A stretch of DNA of 64,000 nt, from the NCBI GenBank assembly GCA_012518275.1, contig JAAYSS010000124.1, forward strand, positions 1-64,000, in the 5' to 3' direction. A program made the position numbers and the translations under genes. Each line of letters starts with the position of its first letter. Positions within the stretch are counted from its first letter, which is position 1. Shown here piece after piece: positions 34,892 to 44,557 of this stretch. Below the pieces are notes generated by a model, which made no database searches, was not told the DNA's origin, and saw only the letters and a list, made by a program, of their open reading frames with translations. This DNA is from Bacteroidales bacterium (GTDB lineage Bacteria > Bacteroidota > Bacteroidia > Bacteroidales > Paludibacteraceae).

Positions 34892-35206
34892 CTAAATTTA
34901 AAAATTATGTAAAATTAGAAATTAATATATTGATGGATTAATTTTTTAATAAATTTTAAAATTAAACAGTTAACAACCGTAAATTCAAGCATTAAATGCA
35001 ACATTATTACACAAAGATGCAAAAATATTTTTGGGGGTGTCAAAATTTAGTTTTTTCTTTGTGTTGCATTTACTAGTTGAACTTACAGCTATTGATAAAA
35101 CAAATTCTCAGAATAAAAACAATTCTATTGCGAGAATTCATAAAATATCACTACATTTGTTTGATTATTAACAAAAATTCCTTTTTCGGGGATTTAGCAT
35201 AAAATT
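34892..35206. promoter_or_regulatory. Divergent promoter region between rseC-rnf and the DUF4230 gene
   Basis: For the + gene, TACATTTG at 35152-35159 fits the Bacteroidetes -7 element TAnnTTTG, with TTG at 35128-35130 for the -33 box (21 bp apart). For the - operon, CAAAAATA at 35020-35027 reads TATTTTTG on the - strand, a weaker candidate. The remainder is AT-rich with no gene. Confidence 0.55.
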
Positions 35207-35932
35207 ATGAAAAGTTTCAAAACATTAGGATATATTGCTATCGTTGTGCTGGGGTTGTTTCTCACGGCTTACCTTTATTCCGTTTTTATTAAGCCGACGA
35301 GTTACGGATCGGCTAACACAATAGGAATGATGATTCTTGGACTTGTTTTGGGTGGAATAATCGTCTTTTTAATAGTGAAACTTTTATCCAAAAAAACATC
35401 CGAAATCAGTGCTGAAAGTTCGCATACGGTGGTGGAAAGTATGCGCAAAGTGTTCAAAATTGTGTGTGCCGAAGGACAGTTTCAAGAAATTTACAACTAT
35501 GAGAAAACCCGGAAACTTTTCAAGTTTATTCCTTCTACTAAAAAAGCGCTGGTTATTGTAAAGGCCAAAGTATTAGTTGGTTATGATTTTGAAAAATGCC
35601 AATGGGAAATGGATGAAGAGAAAAAACAACTAAAAATCGTTTCTTTTCCTGAGCCGGAAATTCTTTCGCTTGAACCAGATTTCAAGTATTACTATTTCGA
35701 AGAAGACTTGTTCAATTTCATCAACCGAGAAGACCTGGAAAAAATCCAAGTTCAAGCCAAAAAACAAGTAGAAGAAGCTGTGATGCAGAGTGGTTTACGA
35801 AAACTCGCTTCCGAACAAATGCGTACCGTTCTTACCGAAATGGTAACCGCCAATCGCTGGTCAATAACCAATCCTGAAATGCTTACACTGCCCGTGCAAA
35901 CTGCGACTACGAAGGAAACAAAACAAGATTAA
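35207..35932 (+). CDS. DUF4230-family membrane-anchored protein
   Basis: 241 residues. Two N-terminal transmembrane helices (about 9-28 and 41-60), then a soluble domain of DUF4230 type (E-S-M-R-K-V-F-K-I-V-C-A-E-G-Q-F, and Y-Y-F-E-E-D-L-F-N near 168-176), ending in an amphipathic helix. Function unknown. It is monocistronic: a promoter lies upstream, and the next gene has its own riboswitch-controlled leader. Confidence 0.75.
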   Translation: MKSFKTLGYIAIVVLGLFLTAYLYSVFIKPTSYGSANTIGMMILGLVLGGIIVFLIVKLLSKKTSEISAESSHTVVESMRKVFKIVCAEGQFQEIYNYEKTRKLFKFIPSTKKALVIVKAKVLVGYDFEKCQWEMDEEKKQLKIVSFPEPEILSLEPDFKYYYFEEDLFNFINREDLEKIQVQAKKQVEEAVMQSGLRKLASEQMRTVLTEMVTANRWSITNPEMLTLPVQTATTKETKQD

Positions 35933-35975
35933 CCCAAGAATTCAAATTTTATTTTTCTACCATAAATTATTTTTC

Positions 35976-35983
35976 TACCTTTG
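35976..35983 (+). promoter_or_regulatory. Promoter -7 element for the B12 locus
   Basis: TACCTTTG is an exact match to the Bacteroidetes TAnnTTTG element. It sits about 15 bases before the start of the cobalamin riboswitch, so the leader would begin just inside the aptamer. No clear -33 box was seen. Confidence 0.65.
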
Positions 35984-35992
35984 CAACGTAAA

Positions 35993-36177
35993 GATTGGTG
36001 TCTTATATTCCAATTGCTTCGGAATATAAGATGAAAAGGGAATTAGGTGAAAATCCTAAACTATACCCGTAGCTGTAAGCTCCAATAAACGTACTGAATA
36101 TTTACCTTTTGCCACTGACAGTCAATGACTTTTGGGAAGGCGTTCAGAATGCGGGAGTAAGTCAGAAGACCTGCCAA
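35993..36177 (+). ncRNA. Cobalamin (AdoCbl-type) riboswitch
   Basis: Contains the class hallmarks in order: a 5-prime hairpin (36002-36010 pairs with 36022-36030), GGGAATTAGGTGAAAATCC at 36038-36056, the C-C-C-G-x-A-G-C-T-G-T B12-box region at 36066-36078, GCCACTG at 36111-36117, GGGAAGGCG at 36134-36142, AATGCGGGAGTAAG at 36148-36161 and AGACCTGCC at 36167-36175. It precedes a BtuB-type receptor by about 120 bases, so B12 should shut off the downstream uptake genes. Confidence 0.95.
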
Positions 36178-36297
36178 ATATATTTGTTTTAATGCTTTCG
36201 GGAATTGAGGCTTAAAAATCGAACGTGCAATCACTTTTCATCAAATTTGTACTTTCTGTTTTTAACCTACTTTTCCTGAAAACTCATTCGGGATTAA

Positions 36298-38325
36298 ATG
36301 AATTTTTTTGTCAAAAATAGGTTTCTGATTACAGTTTTATTGCTCGCTTTTTGCGATTTGTCTGTTTTTGCGCAGTCTGAAAACGACAGCGTGAAACTGC
36401 TACGTGAAATGGTGGTAACGCGCGATGCTAAGCAATCTCAAACTCGCTCAAGCTCACCGTTACAAATCATTGATAGCGAAAAGTTAGCTTCGCTTAACGC
36501 CCTGCAAATTTCAGATGCGGTAAAGCATTTTTCGGGGGTAACGGTGAAAGATTACGGTGGTATTGGCGGGTTGAAAACGGTTTCTGTTCGAAGTTTCGGG
36601 GCAAATCACACGGCTGTTGCTTACGACGGAATTCCTGTATCAGACGTTCAAACAGGACAGATTGACATCGGGCGTTTTTCACTCGAAAACGTGGATAACA
36701 TTTCGCTGAACATCGGGCAGGGCGACAATATCTTCCAACCGGCGCGGATGTTTGCGTCGGCATCGGTGTTGAACATCCAATCTCAAAATCCGAAATTTAC
36801 TGATAATCAAACTATCAATGGAAAAACCGGAATAAAAACAGGCTCATTCGGTTTGTTTAATCCAACTTTTTTGCTGAATGGAAAAATCAGTGAAGCACTT
36901 ACCGCTTCATTTTCAGGTGAATGGCTATCTGCCCACGGCAAATATCCCTACATTTTAAGTTATGGAGTTGTTGGCAAAGACAGCGCTTCGGCGGAAACAC
37001 GCAAAAATACCGATGTGAAAAACTTGCGTTTGGAAGGTGCTCTGTTTACCGATTTTACAGAAAAAAGCAAAGGTTACTTGAAAGCTTATTTCTACAATTC
37101 GGAGCGTGGATTACCGGGTGCAACGATATACTATAACACGAATAATTTTTCGTCGCAACGAATTTGGGACAATAATTTATTTGTGCAGGCACATTTTGAA
37201 AGCCAATTTTTACCGCAATGGGACTTGCAGGTAAACGGGAAATACAATCGGGCTTACTTACGGTATCTTGATCCTGCCATACCAAATTCTGACGGGAAAA
37301 TTGAAAACAACTACACTCAGCAAGAGCATTACGCTTCAGCAACTATGCGTTATCGAGTTTTAGAAAAACTATCATTTTCTGCTGCTTCTGATGCCTTTAT
37401 CAATTTACTTGATGCTGATTTGTCTAATTTTTCGTATCCAAAAAGAATTACAAGTTTATCGGTAATAGCCGGAAAATTTACGTCTGAAAGTTTACTCGCC
37501 ACAGCGAATTTACTTTACACACATACATTTGAAAAAGTGAAAAATGGTGAACCGACACAAAATCAAAGCAAATTTTCCCCTTATGTAAGTATTTCAGCTA
37601 AACCATTTGAAGCTATTGATTTTCGCTTTCGATTTTTTTATAAAAATATTTTTCGTTTGCCAACTTTTAATGATTTGTATTATACGAATATCGGCAATCG
37701 CAACTTGAAGCCGGAGGATGCCAACCAAATCAATCTTGGTGTAACATACACTTTTTCAAAAGATAAATGGCTTGAATATCTGCTGTTTACAGCCGATGCT
37801 TATCATAATAAGGTTAAAAATAAAATTGTAGCTTATCCAACGAAAAACATCTTTGAATGGACGATGCTAAATTATGGGAAAGTAGAAATAAATGGGCTCG
37901 ACATTAATGCAGATGCTGTTTTTGTTTTTCCTGAGAGTATTAAACTCAAACTTGGAGGCACCTATACTTATCAACGTGCACTAAACAAAACAGATGTTGA
38001 AAGTCGAAATTACGGTCATCAAATTCCTTATACACCGCGTGTTTCTGGAGCAGGAAAAATTGGTGTTCAAACCGGCTGGTTGACAATGAATTATTCTATG
38101 ATTTGGTCGGGCCATCGCTATGCTGTTAATCAAAATTTCAAAGAAAATCGTGTAGAAGGATATGCAGATCACAGTATCTCTTTGATAAGAGACTTTAATT
38201 TGTCCATTGGAGAATTGATTCTTAATGTTGAGATGCTTAATATGTTAAATAAAAACTACGAAGTGGTTAGATACTTTCCGATGCCCGGGAGAGCTTTTCG
38301 TGGAACAATTTCATTAAAATTTTAA
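36298..38325 (+). CDS. btuB: TonB-dependent cobalamin receptor (BtuB-type)
   Basis: 675 residues: Sec signal (cleavage near V-F-A-Q, residue 26), plug domain about 45-150 (R-E-M-V-V-T-R-D as TonB box region, then G-V-T-V-K-D-Y-G-G-I-G-G-L-K-T-V-S-V-R-S-F-G), then a 22-strand barrel ending in the aromatic F-R-G-T-I-S-L-K-F typical of BAM substrates. The B12 riboswitch directly upstream and the BtuG-like gene 3 bp downstream support cobalamin as ligand. It lacks the CarboxypepD_reg extension of SusC-type receptors. Confidence 0.92.
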   Translation: MNFFVKNRFLITVLLLAFCDLSVFAQSENDSVKLLREMVVTRDAKQSQTRSSSPLQIIDSEKLASLNALQISDAVKHFSGVTVKDYGGIGGLKTVSVRSFGANHTAVAYDGIPVSDVQTGQIDIGRFSLENVDNISLNIGQGDNIFQPARMFASASVLNIQSQNPKFTDNQTINGKTGIKTGSFGLFNPTFLLNGKISEALTASFSGEWLSAHGKYPYILSYGVVGKDSASAETRKNTDVKNLRLEGALFTDFTEKSKGYLKAYFYNSERGLPGATIYYNTNNFSSQRIWDNNLFVQAHFESQFLPQWDLQVNGKYNRAYLRYLDPAIPNSDGKIENNYTQQEHYASATMRYRVLEKLSFSAASDAFINLLDADLSNFSYPKRITSLSVIAGKFTSESLLATANLLYTHTFEKVKNGEPTQNQSKFSPYVSISAKPFEAIDFRFRFFYKNIFRLPTFNDLYYTNIGNRNLKPEDANQINLGVTYTFSKDKWLEYLLFTADAYHNKVKNKIVAYPTKNIFEWTMLNYGKVEINGLDINADAVFVFPESIKLKLGGTYTYQRALNKTDVESRNYGHQIPYTPRVSGAGKIGVQTGWLTMNYSMIWSGHRYAVNQNFKENRVEGYADHSISLIRDFNLSIGELILNVEMLNMLNKNYEVVRYFPMPGRAFRGTISLKF

Positions 38326-38328
38326 GAA

Positions 38329-39417
38329 ATGAAACAAAAATCATTCAGTATTTTAATTTTTATCGCTTTGTTTTGCTTTTCCTGCAATGATATGGTGGAT
38401 GTGGAAAGGGAGATTGATGTGCCGGAAAATCAAACTGCAGGTAAAATGCTTGTTTTATCCGAAGGGCTTTTTAATATGAATAACAGCACATTAGCTTATT
38501 ATGATTTTGAAAAAAAAGAGCTAATAACCGATTATTTTTTACAAAAAAATGGACGTGGATTAGGCGATACGGCAAATGACATGATACTCTATGGCTCAAA
38601 AATTTATATTGTTGTAAATGTTTCGAGTCAAATAGAAGTAATCGATGCAGCAACGGGGCTTTCTGTGCAGAGAATTCCGCTTTTTGATGAAAACGAATTT
38701 GCTCGCCAACCGCGCTATCTTGATAAAAAAGACGGGAAAGTGTATGTCACGTGTTTTGATGGAAATTTAGTGCGTATTGATACGACAAAATTAGAAGTGG
38801 ATGCAATCGTAAAATGTGGACGAAATCCCGAAGGGCTTTGTATTGTAGGTGAAAAGATTTATGTGGCAAATTCGGGGGGATTGGATTTCCCGGATAATGA
38901 CAATACTGTATCGGTAGTAGATGTGAAAACTTTCAAGGAACTTAAAAAAATAGAAGTAGCACAAAATCCTTATAAATTATTTTCGGATAGTGAGGGCGAT
39001 GTATATGTCTCATCAAGAGGGATTTACAGCGCGTCATTACCATATCGGTTTCAGCGAATTGACAGTTATGTAGACAAAGTGGTTCAAGACTTCGAAGGCT
39101 TGAATGTGTTGAATTTTCATCTTTTTGAGGATAAAATTTACATGTACAGTTATGACTTTGATTCGGACGAAAGCTGGATTAAAGTATTTGATTGCCTAAC
39201 AGAAAAAGTTGTTTCTGAAAAGTTTATTACAGATGACACAAAAATAGACAAACCCTATTCGATTCAAGTAAATCCTTTTGATAAAGATGTTTATCTGACA
39301 AATTGCCCTGATTTTACAAGTTTTGGTGATGTGTTTTGTTTCAAACCGGATGGAACCTTGAATTTCAAAATCAATAACATTGGATTAAATCCAAATAAAA
39401 TATTATTTCTAAAATAA
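38329..39417 (+). CDS. BtuG-like beta-propeller surface lipoprotein
   Basis: 362 residues. Lipoprotein signal with lipobox F-S-C (Cys19). The body is built of repeated YncE/DUF5074-like propeller blades (for example G-K-V-Y-V-T-C-F-D-G-N-L, G-E-K-I-Y-V-A-N-S-G-G, G-D-V-Y-V-S-S-R-G). BtuG of Bacteroides thetaiotaomicron has this architecture, binds B12 with very high affinity on the cell surface and lids BtuB. The position straight after the BtuB-type gene fits that role. The length is as expected for one propeller. Confidence 0.85.
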   Translation: MKQKSFSILIFIALFCFSCNDMVDVEREIDVPENQTAGKMLVLSEGLFNMNNSTLAYYDFEKKELITDYFLQKNGRGLGDTANDMILYGSKIYIVVNVSSQIEVIDAATGLSVQRIPLFDENEFARQPRYLDKKDGKVYVTCFDGNLVRIDTTKLEVDAIVKCGRNPEGLCIVGEKIYVANSGGLDFPDNDNTVSVVDVKTFKELKKIEVAQNPYKLFSDSEGDVYVSSRGIYSASLPYRFQRIDSYVDKVVQDFEGLNVLNFHLFEDKIYMYSYDFDSDESWIKVFDCLTEKVVSEKFITDDTKIDKPYSIQVNPFDKDVYLTNCPDFTSFGDVFCFKPDGTLNFKINNIGLNPNKILFLK

Positions 39418-39423
39418 AAAACA

Positions 39424-40521
39424 ATGAAAAAAATTTTTACAATTTTCAGTATGATAATGCTTTGTGTGGCATTGTTCTCAGAGAATTCACCTACTATCTC
39501 GCGTGTGATTGAATATCGACCGGCACCGGGGCAACATATTAATCGATTGTTTCCGCCACCTGACATGAGCGATACGCCGGAAAACGCATTAAAATTTGCC
39601 AATGAAAAACTGGTAGGTAATGCTGGAATAATCGGATTAGGTGCCTTTGGTGGTTATGTAATTGTTGGTTTTGATCATTCAATTGTAAACGTGAAAGGAG
39701 AGTATGATTTCAAAGCCTTGGGAAATGCTTTTCAAAATAGTGCAGAACCGGGAATTGTTATGGTTTGTCAGGATTTGAATAAAAATGGAAAACCGGATGA
39801 AAATGAGCCATGGTATGAACTTGCCGGGAGTGACTATTATCATCCTGAAACGATAAAAAACTACGAAATTACCTATTATCGTCCCGAGCCGGATGGGCAG
39901 AAAAGTGCAATCCGTTGGACAGATAATCAAGAAAATGAAGGAACGATAAAGCATATGGGAAGTCAGTCAACTATGTATCCATTGTGGATTAGCGACAACA
40001 CACTCACCTTTAAAGGAACCAAGCTGAGAAACACGGCATATAAAGACGGTATGATTAAACTTCCTGCTTTTGATTGGGGGTATGTGGACAATCATTCTAA
40101 CTCTGAAGACATCGAAAAAACGGGATTTAAAATTGACTGGGCTGTGGATGATAAGGGTAATTCTGTGGATTTGGCATACATTGATTTTATAAAAATTCAT
40201 ACCGGACAACTGCAAGAGGCAGGCTGGTTGGGCGAGACAAGTACTGAGGTAAAAGGGATAATTGACTTACATCCCGATGCTGTTCTTTCATCGGTTGAGC
40301 CTACAAACTATCATGAAGCAACAATTTTTGTTTCAAAAGGCGTGCTTTGGGTAAAAGAGATGGAAGTGACTTTAATTAATTTATACAACATTCAAGGGGC
40401 ATTGGTAAAACAGGTGCAAAATACAGCGTCCGTTAGTATGAATGACCTTCCAAAAGGTGTTTATATTGTAGAAATAACGGATGATATGAACTCAAAATAT
40501 TTTAATAAAGTAACTAATTAA
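39424..40521 (+). CDS. Type IX-secreted surface protein of the B12 locus
   Basis: 365 residues. Signal peptide to about residue 20. The central domain (D-L-N-K-N-G-K-P-D-E-N-E-P-W-Y-E-L-A-G-S near 115-134, calcium-loop-like) resembles cell-surface proteins that accompany btuB/btuG genes. The last about 80 residues (L-Y-N-I-Q-G-A-L-V-K-Q-V...L-P-K-G-V-Y-I-V-E-I) are a type A T9SS sorting domain, so it should cross the outer membrane by the type IX system. Role in B12 capture inferred from position. Confidence 0.75.
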   Translation: MKKIFTIFSMIMLCVALFSENSPTISRVIEYRPAPGQHINRLFPPPDMSDTPENALKFANEKLVGNAGIIGLGAFGGYVIVGFDHSIVNVKGEYDFKALGNAFQNSAEPGIVMVCQDLNKNGKPDENEPWYELAGSDYYHPETIKNYEITYYRPEPDGQKSAIRWTDNQENEGTIKHMGSQSTMYPLWISDNTLTFKGTKLRNTAYKDGMIKLPAFDWGYVDNHSNSEDIEKTGFKIDWAVDDKGNSVDLAYIDFIKIHTGQLQEAGWLGETSTEVKGIIDLHPDAVLSSVEPTNYHEATIFVSKGVLWVKEMEVTLINLYNIQGALVKQVQNTASVSMNDLPKGVYIVEITDDMNSKYFNKVTN

Positions 40522-40532
40522 AAATTAATCTA

Positions 40533-41303
40533 ATGAAAAAATTAAATTTATTTACACTAATTGCTCTTGTGGCGGTGCTTGTGGCTTCTTGTAAGCCGGA
40601 AGCAGAGATTAAAACTTACATAGTTGATTTTGAAGATGTAACACTTACCGAAGGTATCAACAACGGTTCAGACTTGAGCGGTACACCAAAAAAAGAAGAA
40701 GCTTGGGGTAGCGAAATCACAAACTATTACAAGGACATTGTGTCAGGAATAGCAAAATTTGAAAATGTATATACCAGCGATTGGTTCTCGTGGAAAGGCT
40801 TTGCAGTATCGAATAAGACAGATACAAGCACGTCCGGATATGAAAATCAATACAGCGTTTATTCTACGGGAGGCGCAATGAATTCAAAAAACTTTGCACT
40901 GGTTTATGAAAACGGAACCGTAAAAATTGATAAAAACGAACACGGCAATTTCGAAATTAACAGCCTGATGCTCAATAATTCAACTTGGGTGTATCTGGGA
41001 ATTAAACAAGGTAATTATGCCGGTGGAGCTGCTAAAAAATTTGAAGCAAATGATTGGTTCAAGGTAATTATCACCGGTTCACTCAATAATGTAGAAACTG
41101 GAAAAGTAGAATACTATCTTGCCGATTTCAGAGATGGAAAATCATTTGTTTTAGAAAATTGGGAAAAAGTTGATGTGAGTGCTTTGGGAGAAGTGGACAA
41201 GTTACAATTTGAATTTGCATCGTCAGATGTTGGTGAATACGGCATTAACACACCAACCTATGTTTGCATCGATAACTTGGAATTTCAGCAAACAATTGAG
41301 TAA
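40533..41303 (+). CDS. DUF4465 surface lipoprotein of the B12 locus
   Basis: 256 residues. Lipobox A-S-C gives Cys20. The body has the DUF4465 pattern: I-V-D-F-E-D-V-T-L at the start, W-S/G-S-E-I-T-N-Y-Y, W-F-S-W-K-G-F-A-V-S-N near 82-92, and a jelly-roll-like end with C-I-D-N-L-E-F. Proteins of this type accompany Bacteroidetes B12 transporters, and some surface lipoproteins of such loci (BtuH) bind B12 directly. It is the last gene of the riboswitch-controlled operon; a hairpin terminator follows. Confidence 0.8.
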   Translation: MKKLNLFTLIALVAVLVASCKPEAEIKTYIVDFEDVTLTEGINNGSDLSGTPKKEEAWGSEITNYYKDIVSGIAKFENVYTSDWFSWKGFAVSNKTDTSTSGYENQYSVYSTGGAMNSKNFALVYENGTVKIDKNEHGNFEINSLMLNNSTWVYLGIKQGNYAGGAAKKFEANDWFKVIITGSLNNVETGKVEYYLADFRDGKSFVLENWEKVDVSALGEVDKLQFEFASSDVGEYGINTPTYVCIDNLEFQQTIE

Positions 41304-41356
41304 TAAATAAAATTCACTACGAACCATCTATTTTGGTTATTTAATATATGTCAAAA

Positions 41357-41398
41357 CGGCAGGTATGGTAGAGCGCTATCGTACCTGTCGTTCGTTTT
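41357..41398 (+). terminator. Terminator of the B12 operon
   Basis: 14-bp stem (41357-41370 with 41377-41390, three G-U pairs), loop GAGCGC, then TTCGTTTT. The remaining gap to 41662 holds several copies of CTATGTTT or its complement ACATAG and a small hairpin (TTTTCTCTA/TAGAGAAAA, about 41567-41595), possibly the leader of the aldehyde dehydrogenase gene. Confidence 0.75.
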
Positions 41399-41662
41399 AG
41401 GAATATGAGTAAACGAATAATGGTTTGTCGATTCAGCGAAAAAAATGTAATTTTGAAATCAAATAAAATAAAACTCGTCTCGACTTTTAAAACATAGTGA
41501 ACAGTAGCCTTTTAAATTCGCTTTTACCCAATTTCGACCACATAGTTTAAAAATATCAAAGATATTTTTCTCTATGTTTACGTAAATTAGAGAAAATGAG
41601 AGTGAAAACTATGTTTTCTATGTTTTTAGAAAAAAGTCAAGATGACTTCATAAAAAAAAGTT

Positions 41663-43030
41663 ATGTCGGATACTGTTATTAAGGAATTACTTCAAAGTCA
41701 TCGTCGTTTTTTTGCTACGCATCAAACAAAAAGTATCTCTTTTCGCATGGATAATCTGCGAAAGTTGAAATCGGCTATTTTACGCTACGAAAAAGAGATT
41801 TGCAGAGCACTTTGGCAAGACTTACACAAATCATCCGAGGAAGCTTATCTTACGGAAATCAGCATTGTGTTGGCTGAGATTAACTATCATCTAAAAAATC
41901 TGCGTCGCTGGGCAAAGCCGAAACGGGTGTCGATGCCTATGAAGCTATTCCCTTCTACCGGAAAAATTCATTATGAACCGTTGGGAGTTGCACTGATTAT
42001 TTCGCCGTGGAACTATCCGTTTCAGCTTGTTATTAACCCTTTGGTAGGAGCCATCTCTGCAGGGTGTTGTGCTATGCTAAAGCCGGCGCCTTACGCTTCA
42101 CATATTGCCCAAGTAGTTGAAAAAATGATTACCGAAACTTTTCCTACAGAGTACATCAGCGTTATTCAAGGAGGGCGAGAAGTGAACGAAATGGTTTTGA
42201 AAGAGCGCTTTGACCTGATTTTCTTCACAGGAAGTCCTATGCTCGGTAAAGTGGTAATGAAAGCTGCGTCGGAACACCTTACGCCCGTGATACTTGAATT
42301 GGGTGGTAAGAGTCCTTGTATCGTTGATAAAGACGCCGACCTGACTATTGCATCTCGACGAATCATGTGGGGAAAAACCATAAATGCAGGGCAAACCTGC
42401 GTGGCACCCGATTATCTTTTTGTTCATGCTTCGGTGAAAGATGAATTGATGGAGAAAATGAAGGCGGCTCTGCTGGAAATGTTTGGAAATAATCCGCAAG
42501 AAAGTGATTTTTATCCCCGAATAATCAATGAAAAAGCGATGAAAAGATTAACACGACTGATGGAGAAGGGGCGGATTATTCACGGTGGAAAAGTTGATTT
42601 GGATGATAAGTATATCGAACCGACATTTATAGACAATTTGCAGCTGGATGACCCTGTGATGCAAGAAGAGATTTTTGGTCCGATATTGCCCGTTTTCACT
42701 TTTGAAAATCTGGATGAACCTATTCATTATATTAATTCTCACGAAAAACCGTTGGCTTTCTATTTCTTTGGAAAGAATAAAACCGCTATGGAAGCCGTGC
42801 TTAAAACAACTTCCGGTGGCGGTTGCATCAATGATACACTGCTACATCTGAGCAATCATAATCTTCCTTTCGGTGGTGTAGGAAACAGTGGAATGGGACA
42901 TTATCACGGGTATTACAGCTTTTTGGCGTTTACTCATCAGCGTGCCATCGTTTCGTCGCGAAATTGGTTTGATATGAAGGTGAAATATGTGCCGTTCAAA
43001 GGTTTCGATCGGCTGAAGAAGTTTTTATAA
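41663..43030 (+). CDS. Aldehyde dehydrogenase (ALDH3-like)
   Basis: 455 residues, NAD(P)-dependent aldehyde dehydrogenase without the N-terminal extension of ALDH2, like ALDH3/fatty-aldehyde enzymes. S-P-W-N-Y-P near 112-117, F-F-T-G-S-P near 190-195, catalytic Glu in L-E-L-G-G-K-S-P near 212-219, catalytic Cys in A-G-Q-T-C-V-A-P-D-Y near 244-253, and the C-terminal L-P-F-G-G-V-G-N-S-G-M-G. All key residues are present. Oxidises medium- or long-chain or aromatic aldehydes. It stands alone between two non-coding gaps. Confidence 0.92.
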   Translation: MSDTVIKELLQSHRRFFATHQTKSISFRMDNLRKLKSAILRYEKEICRALWQDLHKSSEEAYLTEISIVLAEINYHLKNLRRWAKPKRVSMPMKLFPSTGKIHYEPLGVALIISPWNYPFQLVINPLVGAISAGCCAMLKPAPYASHIAQVVEKMITETFPTEYISVIQGGREVNEMVLKERFDLIFFTGSPMLGKVVMKAASEHLTPVILELGGKSPCIVDKDADLTIASRRIMWGKTINAGQTCVAPDYLFVHASVKDELMEKMKAALLEMFGNNPQESDFYPRIINEKAMKRLTRLMEKGRIIHGGKVDLDDKYIEPTFIDNLQLDDPVMQEEIFGPILPVFTFENLDEPIHYINSHEKPLAFYFFGKNKTAMEAVLKTTSGGGCINDTLLHLSNHNLPFGGVGNSGMGHYHGYYSFLAFTHQRAIVSSRNWFDMKVKYVPFKGFDRLKKFL

Positions 43031-43082
43031 ATCATCTTATAGCAAATTCAAAGGGAAGAGAAGTGAATTGAAAAATAAGAAA

Positions 43083-43727
43083 ATGATAGAAATAAATGTA
43101 AGTAACGAAATAAAGTCAGTTTGTCCCGAATTTGCATTTTCTGCGGTTCAATGTCGGGTAAAAAACTCGCTTTACAACGAAGAACTTTGGCGAGCGATTA
43201 AGGAGTTTTCGAAAAAATTTGCTTCGGAAACAGCTTTAAACCAAATCAATAAGCTTCCGAATATTGTCGAGACGCGCGAAGTTTACAAAAAACTGGGCAA
43301 AGATCCGAACCGCTACCGTCCGTCAGGTGAGGCGCTTTGCAGACGAGTTGTCAGGGGCATTCCGCTGTATCAAATCAGTACGTTGGTCGATTTAATCAAT
43401 CTTGTGTCGTTGCAATCGGGCTATTCTATCGGTGGATTTGATGCGGATAAAATTGAAGGTAACCTAACGTTAGGTGTAGGAAAAGCCGGAGAAAAATTCG
43501 AAGCTATCGGGCGTGGACTGCTCAATATCGAAGGATTGCCCGTTTACCGCGACAACATCGGCGGTATCGGTACACCCACCAGCGACGAAGAACGTACCAA
43601 AATCTCACTTGAAACTACAAATCTGCTGATGATTATCAACGGATATTCCGGCGAAAAAGGATTGGCGGAAGTAACGGAATACGCTAAAGAGTTACTTGCG
43701 TTATTTTGTGATGCTGATTTTGAGTAA
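43083..43727 (+). CDS. B3/B4 (PheT-like tRNA-editing) domain protein
   Basis: About 214 residues from the ATG at 43083; a TTG start at 43068 would add five residues, but the ATG codon is preferred. The central part (E-V-Y-K-K-L-G-K-D-P-N-R-Y-R-P-S near 67-82, then A-L-C-R-R-V-V-R-G) matches the B3/4 domain of phenylalanyl-tRNA synthetase beta, found alone in many bacteria. It may hydrolyse mischarged tRNA or act on free amino acids. The aldehyde dehydrogenase gene ends 52 bp upstream, so the two may be cotranscribed. Confidence 0.82.
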   Translation: MIEINVSNEIKSVCPEFAFSAVQCRVKNSLYNEELWRAIKEFSKKFASETALNQINKLPNIVETREVYKKLGKDPNRYRPSGEALCRRVVRGIPLYQISTLVDLINLVSLQSGYSIGGFDADKIEGNLTLGVGKAGEKFEAIGRGLLNIEGLPVYRDNIGGIGTPTSDEERTKISLETTNLLMIINGYSGEKGLAEVTEYAKELLALFCDADFE

Positions 43728-43833
43728 ATTACGATTATGGCAGTTCAATTCAACGAAAATTCCGTGCTTACAAATAGCTGAATCACATGGCAAACATAAC
43801 ACACAGTTCCTACCAATAAGAATCTTTCTTTTC

Positions 43834-43866
43834 TTTGCTAATATTAAAAAAATATTCCTATTTTTG
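43834..43866 (+). promoter_or_regulatory. Promoter for the beta-barrel gene at 43929
   Basis: TTTG at 43834-43837 and TATTTTTG at 43859-43866, 21 bp apart, fit the Bacteroidetes -33/-7 elements. The ATG at 43929 lies about 60 bases downstream. Confidence 0.55.
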
Positions 43867-43928
43867 TTTTGAGATTTTTTATGATAAGGTCGCTATTAAA
43901 ATTTAGATAGATAATAAGAAAAAATAAT

Positions 43929-44557
43929 ATGAAACGAATTTTATTTACATAATTATTTTGATTGGTGTTTTGCAAGGCTTTTCACAATCAAACTTCCAAG
44001 ATCTTGTGTACAATAATGTCGAAACAACAATGAATACAAAAATATTGGACACGGATAATACTTTCTACAATGATGACCGTACAAACAAAACTGGAGAATC
44101 GAAGGTTTATAGAAGTATAGATATGGGATATGACTTTGGCATTAAAAATAGAGATGGCTATAAAGTAGATAAATTACATTTAAGTACTACACAAGGCTAT
44201 AATTTTAATAATTCTTTTTTTGCAGGAATGGGTGTAGGACTAAATTATATTTCAGCAGCAGGTAGAAGTTTATTAATGGTACCTACTTTCGTAAATTTAA
44301 AGAAATATTTAAATCCAAGCGTTGTCACGCCTTATGTTGAGTTTAGAGGCGGATATTCATTTTTGCTTTTAAAGCTAGATGATTCGGATACAGGTGGCAT
44401 ATATCTTTCACCTTCATTTAGGATAAGATATCCTATAACTGATAAAATCGGAGTAACAGGAGCTTTTGGCTTTGTATATCAACAAGTTGGAGATACATTT
44501 ATAAAAGAATCAATAGCTATTAATGGGATTTCATTAAGATTTGGTGTCGAATTTTAA
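43929..44557 (+). pseudogene. Small outer-membrane beta-barrel gene with a frameshifted signal peptide
   Basis: The body (43958-44557, about 200 codons) reads as a Bacteroidetes porin-like barrel: alternating hydrophobic strands, aromatic ends, final I-S-L-R-F-G-V-E-F. The natural start is the ATG at 43929 (M-K-R-I-L-F-T), which stops after seven codons. A change of one base near 43945-43952 would join it to I-I-I-L-I-G-V-L-Q-G-F-S-Q-S, a perfect signal peptide. As written, the only starts in the long frame are TTG codons inside the signal. Either a recent null mutation or a sequencing error in a T-rich run. Confidence 0.65.
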
